From assembly GCF_001808185.1 (NCBI RefSeq), contig NZ_CP017668.1:2480001-2544000 (forward strand): a stretch of 64,000 nucleotides of DNA, given 5' to 3'. Both the position numbers and the translations under genes were made by a program. Shown here piece by piece: positions 52,133 through 60,862 of the stretch. The notes below the pieces were generated by a model that was not told the DNA's origin, made no database searches, and worked only from the letters and a program-made list of their open reading frames with translations. The DNA comes from Jeongeupia sp. USM3 (GTDB taxonomy: Bacteria; Pseudomonadota; Gammaproteobacteria; Burkholderiales; Chitinibacteraceae). How positions within the stretch are numbered: position 1 is the stretch's first letter; the number at the start of each line of letters is the position of its first letter.

Positions 52133-52705
52133 TCAGGTCCAGTCGGCGTACAGCGTGGCCATGTCCGGCGGCTCCAGCTGGCGCACGACCTGGGCCGGAT
52201 TGCCGGCGGCGAGCACGCAGGCCGGCACGTCGCGGGTGACGATGGCGCCGGCGCCGATGACGCTGTGGTCGCCGATCGTCACGCCGGCACAGATCACCGC
52301 GCCGGCGCCGATCCAGACATTCTCGCCGATGGTGATCGGCTTGGCCCAGAACGCCCAGCGCTGGCGCTCGGTCGGGTCGACCGGGTGCGTGGTCGCGTGG
52401 ATGTGCACGTTCGGGCCGATCAGCGTGTGCGCGCCGATGCGCACCGGCGCGCCGCCCGAGAGCATTGCGCCGCAGTTGATGAAGACCTTGTGGCCGAAGC
52501 TGAAGTCGCGGCCGCGGGCGACGGTCAGCGGCGGCAGGATCCGTACGTCGCCGGCGTTGCCGAACAGTTCGGCGATGATCGCCGCGCGTGCGTCGTCGTC
52601 GGTGTGCCAGTCGTTGAAGCGGCGCAACAGCTCGACTTCGTTGCGCCAGTCGCCGGGTTCCCTGCCGAGGTCGCTGAAGGCGTAGCGTATCGTGGTGTCG
52701 GACAT
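52133..52705 (-). CDS. Maltose/galactoside O-acetyltransferase-like (left-handed beta-helix)
   Basis: Hexapeptide-repeat acetyltransferase of 190 residues. An N-terminal helical part with ELLRRFNDWHTDDDARAAIIAELFG is followed by beta-helix coils: FINCGAMLSGGAPVRIGAHTLIGPNVHI, then the catalytic histidine in HATTHPVD, then VWIGAGAVICAGVTIGDHSVIGAGAIVTRDVPA. This is the Maa/LacA/NodL group, which acetylates sugars; the substrate is not readable. It stands alone on the minus strand, 87 bases after purE. Confidence 0.92.
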   Translation of the reverse strand: MSDTTIRYAFSDLGREPGDWRNEVELLRRFNDWHTDDDARAAIIAELFGNAGDVRILPPLTVARGRDFSFGHKVFINCGAMLSGGAPVRIGAHTLIGPNVHIHATTHPVDPTERQRWAFWAKPITIGENVWIGAGAVICAGVTIGDHSVIGAGAIVTRDVPACVLAAGNPAQVVRQLEPPDMATLYADWT

Positions 52706-52791
52706 GGCGGATTTCCGGTTGGGCAGACCGCCAATTTACCGCTTGCGGCCGGGTGTCGCCCGACCGGCCGGCGAACTGGGCAAGCTCGGCA

Positions 52792-53934
52792 TCAGAGCCT
52801 GGACAGTGCTGCGCGCATCCGCGCGAGCGCCGAATCGAGCGTCGCGCGCGGGCAGCCGAAGTTGAGCCGGACAAAGCCCGGCGCGCCGAAATCGGCACCG
52901 TCGGACAGGCCGACGCCAGCCTGTTCGAAGAAATGCTGCGGGTGCTGCAGGCCGGTGTCGCGGCAGTCGATCCAGGCGAGGAAGGTCGCCTGCGGCACGG
53001 TGACGCGCAGCCCCTGGACGCCGTCGAGCGCGCGGACGACCTCGTCGCGGTTGCTGCGCAGCACCGACAACAGCGCGTTGCGCCACGCGGCGCCGTCGCG
53101 GCAGGCGGCCTCGAGCGCGACATAGCCGAGCAGGTTCACGTGCGGGACGATGCCGCGCATGGACTTCTGGAAGGCGTGGCGGCGTTCGGCGTTCGGGATC
53201 ACCGCGAATGCGCAGCCGAGCCCGGGGACGTTGTAGGTCTTGGACGGCGCCATCAGCGTGATCGTCCTTGCGGCGAGCTCGGGCGAGATCGCCGCGAACG
53301 GGGTATGCCGCGCGCCGGGCTCGAGCAGCAGGTCGCAATGGATTTCGTCGCTGATCACGGTCAGGTCGTGCCGTTCGGCGATCTCGCCGAGCCGGGCGAG
53401 TTCGGCCGGCGTCCACTGCCGGCCGACCGGGTTGTGCGGGTGGCAGAGCATCAGCGTTGCGCCGCGCGTGGCCGCGGCCTCGAGCGCGTCGAAGTCCCAT
53501 TCCCAGTGGCTGCCGGTGTCGCGCCGGGTTTCGCGCAGCGGCAGCTTCACCAGCTTGCGGCCGGCGAACTGCGGTGCCGACATGAACGGCGGATAGATCG
53601 GCGTCGCGGTGATCACGTCGCCGTCGCCGCTGGCACGGCAGGCGACATTGAGCCCGGTGACCAGCCCGGGCAGCGGCACCAGCCACGCCGGTTCGATCGC
53701 CCAGCCGTAGTCGCGCAGGCTGGCGGCGAGCAGTGCGCCAACGGCGGTTTCGGTCGGCTCGCCGTAGGCGAAGATGCCCTGCGCGACGCGCGCGGCCAGC
53801 GCCTCGGTGATTGCCGGCGGGCTGAGGAAGTCCATGTCGGCGACCCACAGCGGCAGCACGTCGCGACCGGCGTACTTGCGCCATTTCAGGCTGTCGGCCA
53901 CGTGCTGGGCGGCGGGGGTGGTGAAGTCGTACAT
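52792..53934 (-). CDS. PatB/MalY-family PLP-dependent C-S lyase/aminotransferase
   Basis: Fold-type I PLP enzyme of 380 residues. The start MYDFTTP... and LKWRKYAGRDVLPLWVADMDFLSPPAI are typical of MalY/PatB cystathionine beta-lyase-like proteins. CHPHNPVGRQWT, VISDEIHCDLLL and TLMAPSKTYNVPGLGCAFAVI, with the PLP lysine in SKTYN, form the cofactor site. Relatives cleave cystathionine or cysteine conjugates and may moonlight as regulators. The ABC transporter just to the right may import its substrate, but a family B element with a possible terminator separates them. Confidence 0.92.
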   Translation of the reverse strand: MYDFTTPAAQHVADSLKWRKYAGRDVLPLWVADMDFLSPPAITEALAARVAQGIFAYGEPTETAVGALLAASLRDYGWAIEPAWLVPLPGLVTGLNVACRASGDGDVITATPIYPPFMSAPQFAGRKLVKLPLRETRRDTGSHWEWDFDALEAAATRGATLMLCHPHNPVGRQWTPAELARLGEIAERHDLTVISDEIHCDLLLEPGARHTPFAAISPELAARTITLMAPSKTYNVPGLGCAFAVIPNAERRHAFQKSMRGIVPHVNLLGYVALEAACRDGAAWRNALLSVLRSNRDEVVRALDGVQGLRVTVPQATFLAWIDCRDTGLQHPQHFFEQAGVGLSDGADFGAPGFVRLNFGCPRATLDSALARMRAALSRL

Positions 53935-53984
53935 GGCGGTATTCCTCGGAATCAATCCAGCGTAAGCATTTTTCGCTGTTTAAA

Positions 53985-54126
53985 GCCTATCCCAGTCGGC
54001 GGGCGAGCCAAAGCAGATTGGCCCCGCCCGGTGCGCAGAAACCGGAGTGTACGTGTTGGTACACGAGGGTTTCGAGCACCGGACGGGGGCAAGATGCGCA
54101 GGCGCAGCCGCCGAATGGGGTGGGCT
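53985..54126 (-). repeat. Intergenic hairpin repeat, family B, copy 4
   Basis: On the minus strand it starts right after the permease stop: CATTCGGCGGCTGCGCCTGC, arm GCCCCCGTCCGGTGC, the GTGTACCAACACGTACAC inner dyad, arm GCACCGGGCGGGGC and tail CTGCTTTGGCTCGCCCGCC ending GACTGGGATAGG. It is the closest relative of copy 1. It lies between the ABC permease and the PatB-like gene. Confidence 0.8.
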
Positions 54127-54801
54127 TCAGTGGCGGTGGGCGAATTCGAGCTTTCTTTCCACCGCGCGCTGCACGCGTTCGAACAGCGCGCTGAGCATCC
54201 AGTAGATCGCCGCGGCGGCCAGGTAGAGCGGCAGCGGCTGGAAGGTCTGGGCGATGACTTCCTTGGTCGCGAGCATCAGCTCGGTCACGGTGATCACCGA
54301 CACCAGCGAGGTGTCCTTGATCAGGCTGATCAGGCTGTTCGACAGGCTGGGCACGGCGAGGCGCAGCGCCTGCGGCGCGATGATGTGGCGCATCGTCTGC
54401 CACCAGTTCAGCCCGAGCGAGTAGCCGGCCAGCCACTGGTTGCGCGAGACGCCGGCGATCGCGCCGCGCATGCTCTCGGACAGGTAGGCGGCGACGTTGA
54501 GCGTCAGCGCGAGGATGCCGGCGGTCACCGGCTCGAATTCGATGCCGACGCTGGGCAGGCCGTAGTAGATGACGAAGATCTGCACCAGGAGCGGCGTGCC
54601 GCGCATCGCGCTGACATAGACGGCGGCGATCTGCGCGAGCACCGGCACGCGGGCGATGCGCACGAGTGCGACGGCAAAGCCGAGCGCGAGGCCGAGCACC
54701 ATGGAGATCAGGGCGAAAAAGACCGTGTAGCCGGCGCCCTGGATCAGGAAGGGCGTGGCGGTGTGCAGCAGTTCGATCCAGCTATCGAGGGTGGATTCCA
54801 T
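54127..54801 (-). CDS. Amino-acid ABC transporter permease
   Basis: HisM/GlnP-type inner-membrane permease of 224 residues from the ATG at 54801 (GGAG upstream; an ATG at 54822 is also open). It has five membrane helices, MRGTPLLVQIFVIYYGLP and the EAA loop AGYSLGLNWWQTMRHIIAPQALRLAVPSLSN that contacts the ATPase. It follows the binding-protein gene by 70 bases. No ATPase gene is adjacent, so the energising subunit must be encoded elsewhere. Confidence 0.94.
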   Translation of the reverse strand: MESTLDSWIELLHTATPFLIQGAGYTVFFALISMVLGLALGFAVALVRIARVPVLAQIAAVYVSAMRGTPLLVQIFVIYYGLPSVGIEFEPVTAGILALTLNVAAYLSESMRGAIAGVSRNQWLAGYSLGLNWWQTMRHIIAPQALRLAVPSLSNSLISLIKDTSLVSVITVTELMLATKEVIAQTFQPLPLYLAAAAIYWMLSALFERVQRAVERKLEFAHRH

Positions 54802-54871
54802 CCGGGCTCCGGAAAACGACATGCCCCCGACGGTTCAGACACGGCCGGGGGCACGGGGGCGGCAAAGGCGC

Positions 54872-55651
54872 TTATTTTGCCTTGGGCGCCTTGGATACGT
54901 CGATGCCGAACCACTTTGTCGAGATCTTCGCGAAGCTGCCGTCCTTGTGCATCCCGGCCAGCGCCTTGTCGATCGCGGTCTTGAACTGCGGGTTGCCCTT
55001 GGCGAACGGGATGCCCGATTTCGACAGCTCGCCGACCGGGGCGCCCGGCTTCACCGGCAGTTTCGATTCCCTGATCGCGAACGGGATCATCAGGCTGTCG
55101 TTCAGCGCCGCGTCGAGCCGGCCCTGCGCCAGATCCTGCAGGTATTCCGGCGCACCCGGGTAGGTCTTCACGTCGACGCCGGCGACGGCCTTGGCCATGT
55201 CGGCGTAGTTGGTGCCGAGGCCGAGGCCGAGCTTCCTGCCCTTGAGGTCGTCAAGCGACTTGAACTGACGGGTCTCGTTCTTGCGCACGATCAGCTGCGC
55301 CGACGAGATCGTGTACGGCTCGGAGAAGTCGAACACCTTCTGCCGTGCATCGGTGATGCCGACCTGGTTGATGACGACATCGAACTTGCCGGCCTGCAGC
55401 CCGGCGAGCAGGCCGCTCCATTCGCCGGTGGTGAAATCGGCCTTCACGCCGAGGCGGCGCGCGAGTTCGCGCGCGAGCTCGACCTCGAAGCCGGTCAGCT
55501 GGCCCTGCTTGTCCTTGAAGTTGAACGGGGGGTAGCTGCCCTCGAGCGCGACCTTGAGCGCACCGCGGCTTTTGACGGTATCGAGCAGGTCGGCGGCAAA
55601 GGCGGGTACCGAGATCGCGGCGGCGATCACCAGCAGGGCAAGTTTTTTCAT
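54872..55651 (-). CDS. Amino-acid ABC transporter periplasmic binding protein
   Basis: Family 3 solute-binding protein of 259 residues. The ATG at 55651 begins a signal peptide (MKKLALLVIAAAISVPAFA). The core has LKVALEGSYPPFNFKDKQGQLTGFEVELARELARRLGV, GLLAGLQAGKFDVVINQVGIT and LIVRKNETRQFKSLDDLKGRKLGLGLGTNYA. The residues fit a polar or sulfur amino acid such as cystine, by general likeness only. The upstream gap carries nested inverted repeats suitable for an operator. Confidence 0.93.
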   Translation of the reverse strand: MKKLALLVIAAAISVPAFAADLLDTVKSRGALKVALEGSYPPFNFKDKQGQLTGFEVELARELARRLGVKADFTTGEWSGLLAGLQAGKFDVVINQVGITDARQKVFDFSEPYTISSAQLIVRKNETRQFKSLDDLKGRKLGLGLGTNYADMAKAVAGVDVKTYPGAPEYLQDLAQGRLDAALNDSLMIPFAIRESKLPVKPGAPVGELSKSGIPFAKGNPQFKTAIDKALAGMHKDGSFAKISTKWFGIDVSKAPKAK

Positions 55652-55664
55652 ATAAAGATAACCT

Positions 55665-55702
55665 TTGGTTATTTTGATTTGATTCAACATAACCAAAATA
55701 AC
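55665..55702 (-). promoter_or_regulatory. Nested inverted repeats upstream of the amino-acid transporter
   Basis: TTGGTTAT (55665-55672) pairs with ATAACCAA (55689-55696), and GTTATTTTG (55668-55676) pairs with CAAAATAAC (55694-55702). The two overlapping dyads lie 15-50 bases before the binding-protein ATG in a distinctly AT-rich patch, as expected for an operator over a promoter. The regulator is unknown. Confidence 0.5.
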
Positions 55703-55757
55703 ATGTCGTCAATCGTCAGGCCATCAGGGTTATTCCCAGTCGGCGGCGACTGCGGGG

Positions 55758-56288
55758 CTACTGCGCCCACGGTAGCTGCCAGATCACGCCGAGCCCCCAG
55801 CGTGGCGTCTCGCTGCTGAACTGCTGCACGCCGCCGCCGAGGGTCAGCGCATGTTCGCCCATGGCAAAGCGCCGGCTCAGCGTCAGGCTGACCGGCGTAT
55901 CCCAGTCGCCGTCGACGCTCCGGTAGGTGGTTTCGGCCTGCAGGCCCAGCGTCACGCCGCTCTCGAAGGTGTAGTTGGCGAACGGAAACAGCAGCGACTG
56001 CGGGTTGTCGTCGCGCAGCTCGTTGCCGACATAGCGCATCCGGCGGTTGGCCGAGAAGCCGACGATGAGCGTTGGATCGCCGAAGAAGGTCAGCCGCGCG
56101 GGGTCGTAGCTCGGCAGCAGCGCATTGGCGGCCTTGCCGGCAAGCCAGACCCAGGTCGTCGGCGCTTCGGACTCGGCCAGCGGTGTCGTGACGTTGAAGT
56201 CGAAATACGGCGGCGCCTCGTTGGCAAACGCCGCGGTGGCCGCAGCGAGCAGCAGCGCGGCCGACAGTTGGCGGGCGTGACGGGCCAT
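55758..56288 (-). CDS. Secreted protein, probably a small outer-membrane beta-barrel
   Basis: A 176-residue protein with a signal peptide (about 1-22, ending AAFA|NEAPP). The mature part is rich in alternating hydrophobic strands and aromatic residues (LFPFANYTFESGVTLGLQAETTYRSV, PVSLTLSRRFAMGEHALTLGGGVQQF) and ends GLGVIWQLPWAQ. That pattern suggests a beta-barrel, though the last residue is Q rather than F. I do not recognise the family. It stands alone between the ABC transporter and the divergent alcohol dehydrogenase. Confidence 0.7.
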   Translation of the reverse strand: MARHARQLSAALLLAAATAAFANEAPPYFDFNVTTPLAESEAPTTWVWLAGKAANALLPSYDPARLTFFGDPTLIVGFSANRRMRYVGNELRDDNPQSLLFPFANYTFESGVTLGLQAETTYRSVDGDWDTPVSLTLSRRFAMGEHALTLGGGVQQFSSETPRWGLGVIWQLPWAQ

Positions 56289-56575
56289 GGTTCCCCCTCG
56301 GCGTTGCTGCAGAACGGTTTCACGGGTGAGATTCTTTCATAGCCAGCCGGGGCGCCATGTAAGCGGCGCGGCGACGAGCGGTCGGTTTGCGGTGCTTCGG
56401 GCGCCAAAGGCGTCGCACTATTACCACGGCCGGTTTGATGGTGCGCAAAGCGGGGCACGGCGTACGGGCGCAAAGTAGTGACCGTACCCAATCGTCATCG
56501 GCGTTCCGGCGACGGCCTCGGCCACGAGCTGCAGCCCGCCGCCGGATCGCCGGACCCGAACCGCAAGGAGTCAGC

Positions 56576-57727
56576 ATGGCCACCACCGCATTCTTCATTC
56601 CCAACGTCAACCTGATGGGCGCCGGCTGCATGAGCGACGCCGCGAAGGCCGTCGCCTCGTACGGCTACAAGAAGGCGCTGATCGTCACCGACAAGGGGCT
56701 GGTGTCGACCGGCCTTGTCGGCCAGGTCGCCGAAACGCTGGGCCAGGCCGGCGTCGCCAGCGTGGTGTTCGACGGCACGCATCCGAACCCGACCACGGGC
56801 AATGTCGAGGCCGGGCTCAAGCTCCTGAAGGACAACGGCTGTGATTTCGTGATCTCGCTCGGCGGCGGCTCGCCGCACGACTGCGCCAAGGGCATCGCGC
56901 TGGTCGCGGCCAACGGCGGCAAGATCGCCGACTACGAAGGCGTCGACCGCTCGGCCAAGCCGCAGCTGCCGCTGGTGGCGATCAACACCACCGCCGGCAC
57001 CGCCAGCGAAATGACCCGCTTCTGCATCATCACCGACGAGGCGCGCCACATCAAAATGGCCATCGTCGACAAGCACACTACGCCGATCCTGTCGGTCAAC
57101 GACCCGGCGATGATGGCCGGCATGCCCAAGGGCCTGACCGCGGCAACCGGCATGGACGCGCTGACCCACGCCGTCGAAGCCTATGTCTCGACGATCGCCA
57201 CGCCGATCACCGACGCGTGCGCGCTCAAGGCGGTCGAGCTGATCAGCCAGCATCTGCGCGCCGCCGTTGCCGACGGCAAGGACATGGTCGCGCGTGAACA
57301 GATGGCGTATGCGCAGTTCCTCGCCGGCATGGCATTCAACAACGCCTCGCTCGGCTACGTGCACGCGATGGCGCACCAGCTCGGCGGTTTCTATGACCTG
57401 CCGCACGGTGTCTGCAACGCGGTGCTGCTGCCGCACGTGCAGGCCTACAACGCCCAGGTCGCCGCGGCGCGGCTTGGCGACGTGGCCGACGCGATGGGCA
57501 TCGACGTCGAAGGCATGAACGACGACCAGGCCGCGCAGGCCTGCCTTGCCGCGATCCGCCAGCTGGCCGCCGACGTCGGCATTCCGGCCGGGCTGACCGA
57601 ACTCGGCGTCAAGGAAGCCGACATTCCGACGCTGGCGACCAATGCGCTGAAGGACGCCTGCGGCTTCACCAATCCGAAGCAGGCCACGCACGACGAAATC
57701 TGCGCGATCTTCCGCGCTGCGATGTAG
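56576..57727 (+). CDS. Iron-containing alcohol dehydrogenase
   Basis: Group III metal-dependent alcohol dehydrogenase of 383 residues. The ATG at 56576 follows AAGGAG; the frame is open earlier without a site. FFIPNVNLMGAGC at the start, SLGGGSPHDCAKGIALVA (NAD site) and the metal ligands in MDALTHAVEAY and MAHQLGGFYDLPHGVCNAVLLPH match YiaY/AdhB-type enzymes oxidising short alcohols such as ethanol. It is a single gene with a terminator about 95 bases downstream. Confidence 0.95.
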   Translation: MATTAFFIPNVNLMGAGCMSDAAKAVASYGYKKALIVTDKGLVSTGLVGQVAETLGQAGVASVVFDGTHPNPTTGNVEAGLKLLKDNGCDFVISLGGGSPHDCAKGIALVAANGGKIADYEGVDRSAKPQLPLVAINTTAGTASEMTRFCIITDEARHIKMAIVDKHTTPILSVNDPAMMAGMPKGLTAATGMDALTHAVEAYVSTIATPITDACALKAVELISQHLRAAVADGKDMVAREQMAYAQFLAGMAFNNASLGYVHAMAHQLGGFYDLPHGVCNAVLLPHVQAYNAQVAAARLGDVADAMGIDVEGMNDDQAAQACLAAIRQLAADVGIPAGLTELGVKEADIPTLATNALKDACGFTNPKQATHDEICAIFRAAM

Positions 57728-57822
57728 GGGGGAGAAGGGCAAACCGCCGGCGCCGCGCGGACGACGCGCAGGCCGAACAGGCGGAAAGATCTGCGGCACA
57801 GCCGCAGACCAAACGATTCACG

Positions 57823-57846
57823 GGCCGGGTTCTACCCGGCCTTTTT
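57823..57846 (+). terminator. Terminator downstream of the alcohol dehydrogenase
   Basis: GGCCGGG and CCCGGCC pair (7 bp) around a 5-base loop and are followed by TTTTT. A second short dyad (TCTGCGG/CCGCAGA, near 57790-57808) precedes it. Confidence 0.85.
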
Positions 57847-57866
57847 CTTGCCTGGCATCAACGCGG

Positions 57867-58796
57867 TCAGCGCTTGCCGACCAGGCTGACACCGCCCATC
57901 ACCACCGCAACGCCGAGCCACTGCAGCGGGCCGAGGCTTTCGTCGAGGATGCCGAGGCTCAGGACGATGGTGATCACCGGGCCGATGCTGCCGGCGATCG
58001 CGGCACGGCCGGCACCGATGCGCGCCATTGCCGCCGCCATCATCCAGATCGGCAGCACGGTGGCGACCAGCGCGGTGATCAGCGCGTAGCCGTAGACCGG
58101 CCACGGTTGCGAGAACAGCGGCGCCAGCGGTCGCGTCAGCAGGTACTGGATCAGCATTGCCGCGCCCGACACGGTCAGCGCTGCTTCGGTGAAGCGCATT
58201 GCGCCGATGCGTTTGATCACCCCCGAGCTGAAGGTCAGGTAGAGCGCATAGGCGACGGTGCTGGCGACGATCCACAGCAGCCCGACGACGTCGGCGTGTG
58301 CACCGGCCAGCCCCGGCCCGATCACGACGGCGATGCCGGCGTAGGTGAGCAGCAGCGCGCCGATCATTCGCCTGGTGACCGGCGTGCGGAAGAACAGCGC
58401 CGACAGCAGCACGGTCAGCGTCGGATAGAGATAGAGCACCAGCCGCTCGATGCTGGCGCTGACGGTAACGAGGCCGATGAAATCGAACAGGCTGGCGAGG
58501 TAGTAGCCGAGCAGGCCGAGTACCAGCAGCAGGCCCAGATCGCCGCGCGAAACCGGCGCGACCGGCGCCACTGCGCCACGCAGCTGCCGGACGAGTCGCC
58601 ACGCGCCGATCAGCGCCAGCGCAAACCCGAGCCGCAGCGTCAGCAAGGTGACCGCGTCGACGCCGTGGCGGTAGGCGAGCTTGACGAACACCGCCTTGGT
58701 TGCGAAACCGGTCGCCGACAGGAAGGCGAGCAGCAGGCCGAGGCGTTGGGGCGACAGACCGAACAGGGCGGGCGGGCTGGCAGGACTTGGGGGCAT
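57867..58796 (-). CDS. EamA/DMT-family transporter
   Basis: Ten-helix drug/metabolite transporter of 309 residues made of two EamA repeats (LLLAFLSATGFATKAVFVKLAYRHGVDAVTLLTLRLGFAL and VVGLLWIVASTVAYALYLTFSSGVIKRIG). The ATG at 58796 is preferred because GGAGG is 9 bases away; it abuts the ATG at 58805. Substrate unknown; family members export amino acids or other metabolites. Confidence 0.9.
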   Translation of the reverse strand: MPPSPASPPALFGLSPQRLGLLLAFLSATGFATKAVFVKLAYRHGVDAVTLLTLRLGFALALIGAWRLVRQLRGAVAPVAPVSRGDLGLLLVLGLLGYYLASLFDFIGLVTVSASIERLVLYLYPTLTVLLSALFFRTPVTRRMIGALLLTYAGIAVVIGPGLAGAHADVVGLLWIVASTVAYALYLTFSSGVIKRIGAMRFTEAALTVSGAAMLIQYLLTRPLAPLFSQPWPVYGYALITALVATVLPIWMMAAAMARIGAGRAAIAGSIGPVITIVLSLGILDESLGPLQWLGVAVVMGGVSLVGKR

Positions 58797-59138
58797 GGCG
58801 GTCATCCTCCGGAAGGAAAGGGCGCCGCGATGGTTTTCAGAAGGGCATTGCACCGCGGCAGGGGGCTCGCGGTGGCCGGGCTGTCGAAGACCGTGGCGCT
58901 ACCGCCGGGGGCGAACCAGCCACCAGGCGGCGTGCAGCAGAAGGGCGGTCGGGACGGCTGACATGCGTTCAAGCTATCAGCCGTTCGATGACGACGTCAA
59001 CGGGCCGCCGATTCGGTGCGCATTGACGGCCGCGGTGTCGCTTGCCGCTGTGACGCTGTCGGCGGCATGCAACTGTCCATTGCCGTACCCGGGGCTCGTC
59101 CGCGAGACTGCTTGCACTGATTCCGCCCCGGATTACCC
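58797..59138. other. 342-base divergent intergenic region between the EamA and BenE genes
   Basis: I see no convincing gene here. A plus-strand frame from an ATG at 58963 shows a short hydrophobic stretch and a cysteine, but it runs on into benE in another frame and is probably spurious. The region must hold the divergent promoters. No strong dyad was found. Confidence 0.5.
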
Positions 59139-60299
59139 ATGTCGCTGCTCAAGGATGTTTCGCTCTCGACCATCGTTGCCGGTTTCGTCACCGTGCTCGT
59201 CGGTTTCACCAGCTCGGCGGTGATCGTGTTCCAGGCCGCGCAGGCGCTTGGCGCGACCGAAGCGCAGACCGCGTCGTGGATGTGGTCGCTCGGGCTGGCG
59301 ATGGGGCTGACGTGCATCGTGCTGTCGCTGCGCTACAGGGTGCCGGTAGTGACGGCGTGGTCGACGCCGGGCGCGGCGATGCTGGTGACCAGCGTCGCCG
59401 GCGTGACGATGGCCGAGGCGGTCGGCGCGTTCTGCATCAGTGCGCTCCTGATCATCGTCGCCGGTGCGACCGGCTGGTTCGAGCGGGCGATGCAGCGGAT
59501 TCCGGTGGCGATCGCGTCGGCGATGCTCGCCGGCGTGCTGCTGCGCTTCGGCCTTGCCGCATTCACCGCGCTGCAGACGCAACTGGTGATGGTGGGGGCG
59601 ATGCTGGCGGTGTACCTGGCGATGCGGCGGCTGTCGCCGCGTTACGCGATCGTCGCGGTGCTGGCGGTCGGCGTGGCGATCGCGGCACTGCAGGGCAGCC
59701 TGCGCTGGGGCGAGATCCGCCTCGAGCTGGCGCGGCCCGAATTCGTCATGCCGGCGTTCTCCTGGCATGCGCTTGCCAGCGTCGCGCTGCCGCTGTTCGT
59801 CGTGACCATGGCGTCGCAGAACGTCCCCGGCGTCGCAGTGCTGCGCGCGTCGAACTACCATCCGCCGATTTCGCCGCTGATTACCGCCACCGGCGTGACG
59901 ACCCTACTGCTGGCACCGTTCGGCGCGTTCGCGGTCAACCTGGCGGCGATCACCGCGGCAATCTGCATGGGGCGCGAGGCGCACGAGGACGAAAAGCGCC
60001 GCTACACCGCGGCGGTGGCCGCCGGCGTGTTCTACCTGATCATCGGCATCTTCGGCGCCGCGGTCGCGACCTTGTTCGCGGCGTTTCCGCAGGAGCTCGT
60101 CGTCGCGCTCGCCGGGCTGGCGCTGCTCAACACCATCGGCAACGGCCTGACTGCGGCGCTGAAGGACGACGGTACGCGCGAAGCGGCGATGATCACCTTT
60201 CTGGTCACCGCCTCGGGCGTGACGCTGGCCGGCGTCGGCTCGGCGTTCTGGGGGTTGATTGCGGGGGCGGTGGCGTTGATGGCGCGGCCACGGGCTTGA
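59139..60299 (+). CDS. Benzoate/H+ symporter BenE-family protein
   Basis: A 386-residue membrane protein with about 11-12 helices of the BenE family: SLSTIVAGFVTVLVGFTSSAVIVFQAA at the start, TAWSTPGAAMLVTS, VMPAFSWHALASVALPLFVVTMASQNVPGVAVLRA and a C-terminal LLNTIGNGLTAALKDDGTREAAMITFLVTASG. No benzoate degradation genes are near, so the substrate may be another aromatic acid or unrelated. The stop is followed 8 bases later by the inverted-repeat element. Confidence 0.93.
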   Translation: MSLLKDVSLSTIVAGFVTVLVGFTSSAVIVFQAAQALGATEAQTASWMWSLGLAMGLTCIVLSLRYRVPVVTAWSTPGAAMLVTSVAGVTMAEAVGAFCISALLIIVAGATGWFERAMQRIPVAIASAMLAGVLLRFGLAAFTALQTQLVMVGAMLAVYLAMRRLSPRYAIVAVLAVGVAIAALQGSLRWGEIRLELARPEFVMPAFSWHALASVALPLFVVTMASQNVPGVAVLRASNYHPPISPLITATGVTTLLLAPFGAFAVNLAAITAAICMGREAHEDEKRRYTAAVAAGVFYLIIGIFGAAVATLFAAFPQELVVALAGLALLNTIGNGLTAALKDDGTREAAMITFLVTASGVTLAGVGSAFWGLIAGAVALMARPRA

Positions 60300-60307
60300 A
60301 TTTGTTT

Positions 60308-60847
60308 AGCGCCTTCGGCGCGGTATCAACGGCGTTGACTGCCGGTTCCGCCCGGCGGACGTGATACTTTCTTTTGCTTCGCCAAAAGAAAGTATCCAAA
60401 GAAAAGGCGACCCCACATCCGCGCCCCTTCGGGGTTCCCTGCGCTGCTCGCCGAACGCGGCGGGAATCGCAAACTCGCTTCGCTCAAACAGCGATCCCCG
60501 ACAACCCCGCGCTCGGCTGTGCTGCTCGGCGCTTCTGAGGGGATCGGGGCGGTATGCCTCCGGCAGTGAACCAATACACGGCAAATCCGTTGCGGCGAAA
60601 AGTGCGCCGCCTTTCATCCCGTTCGCCAGCGCCGAGGAGTGGAGCGAGACGAGCCGGGTTTATGGCTTGGCTCGCGACCGATCGAGGGCAGCCCGGAGGG
60701 CCGTAGGGCGCGGGTCGCCTTTCTTTGGATACTTTCTTTGGCGAAGCAAAGAAAGTATCCCGTCTGCGCGGCGGAACGCGCATGTAAATGCTTTTACCCG
60801 CGCCGCAGGCGCTTACCCGGCACCCCAAGCACCACGCCGAAGGCGCT
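60308..60847. mobile_element. MITE-like element with nested terminal inverted repeats (540 bp)
   Basis: The outer ends AGCGCCTTCGGCG (60308-60320) and CGCCGAAGGCGCT (60835-60847) are perfect inverted repeats. Inside them is a second inverted pair of about 70 bp: 60341-60413 against 60712-60781, each arm containing its own hairpin (GATACTTTCTTT, TGCTTCGCC, AAAGAAAGTATC) followed by CAAAGAAA.GGCGACCC. The core of about 300 bp is GC-rich with many short palindromes and no believable gene. It fills almost the whole convergent gap between the BenE and hmp genes, so it also blocks read-through. It is non-autonomous: no transposase is encoded. Confidence 0.8.
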
Positions 60848-60862
60848 AAGCCTATCGCACGA

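Noticed and set aside
58963..59223. Short plus-strand frame (MRSSYQPFDDD...) with a lipobox-like LSAAC before benE
   Set aside because: It runs 85 bases into benE in a different frame, lacks a ribosome site, and its second half is compositionally an overlap shadow.
60361..60849. Plus-strand frame of 162 codons inside the inverted-repeat element
   Set aside because: It spans both inverted-repeat arms, so its ends are translations of hairpins; no domain or ribosome site is seen. Probably a spurious frame of the repeat.
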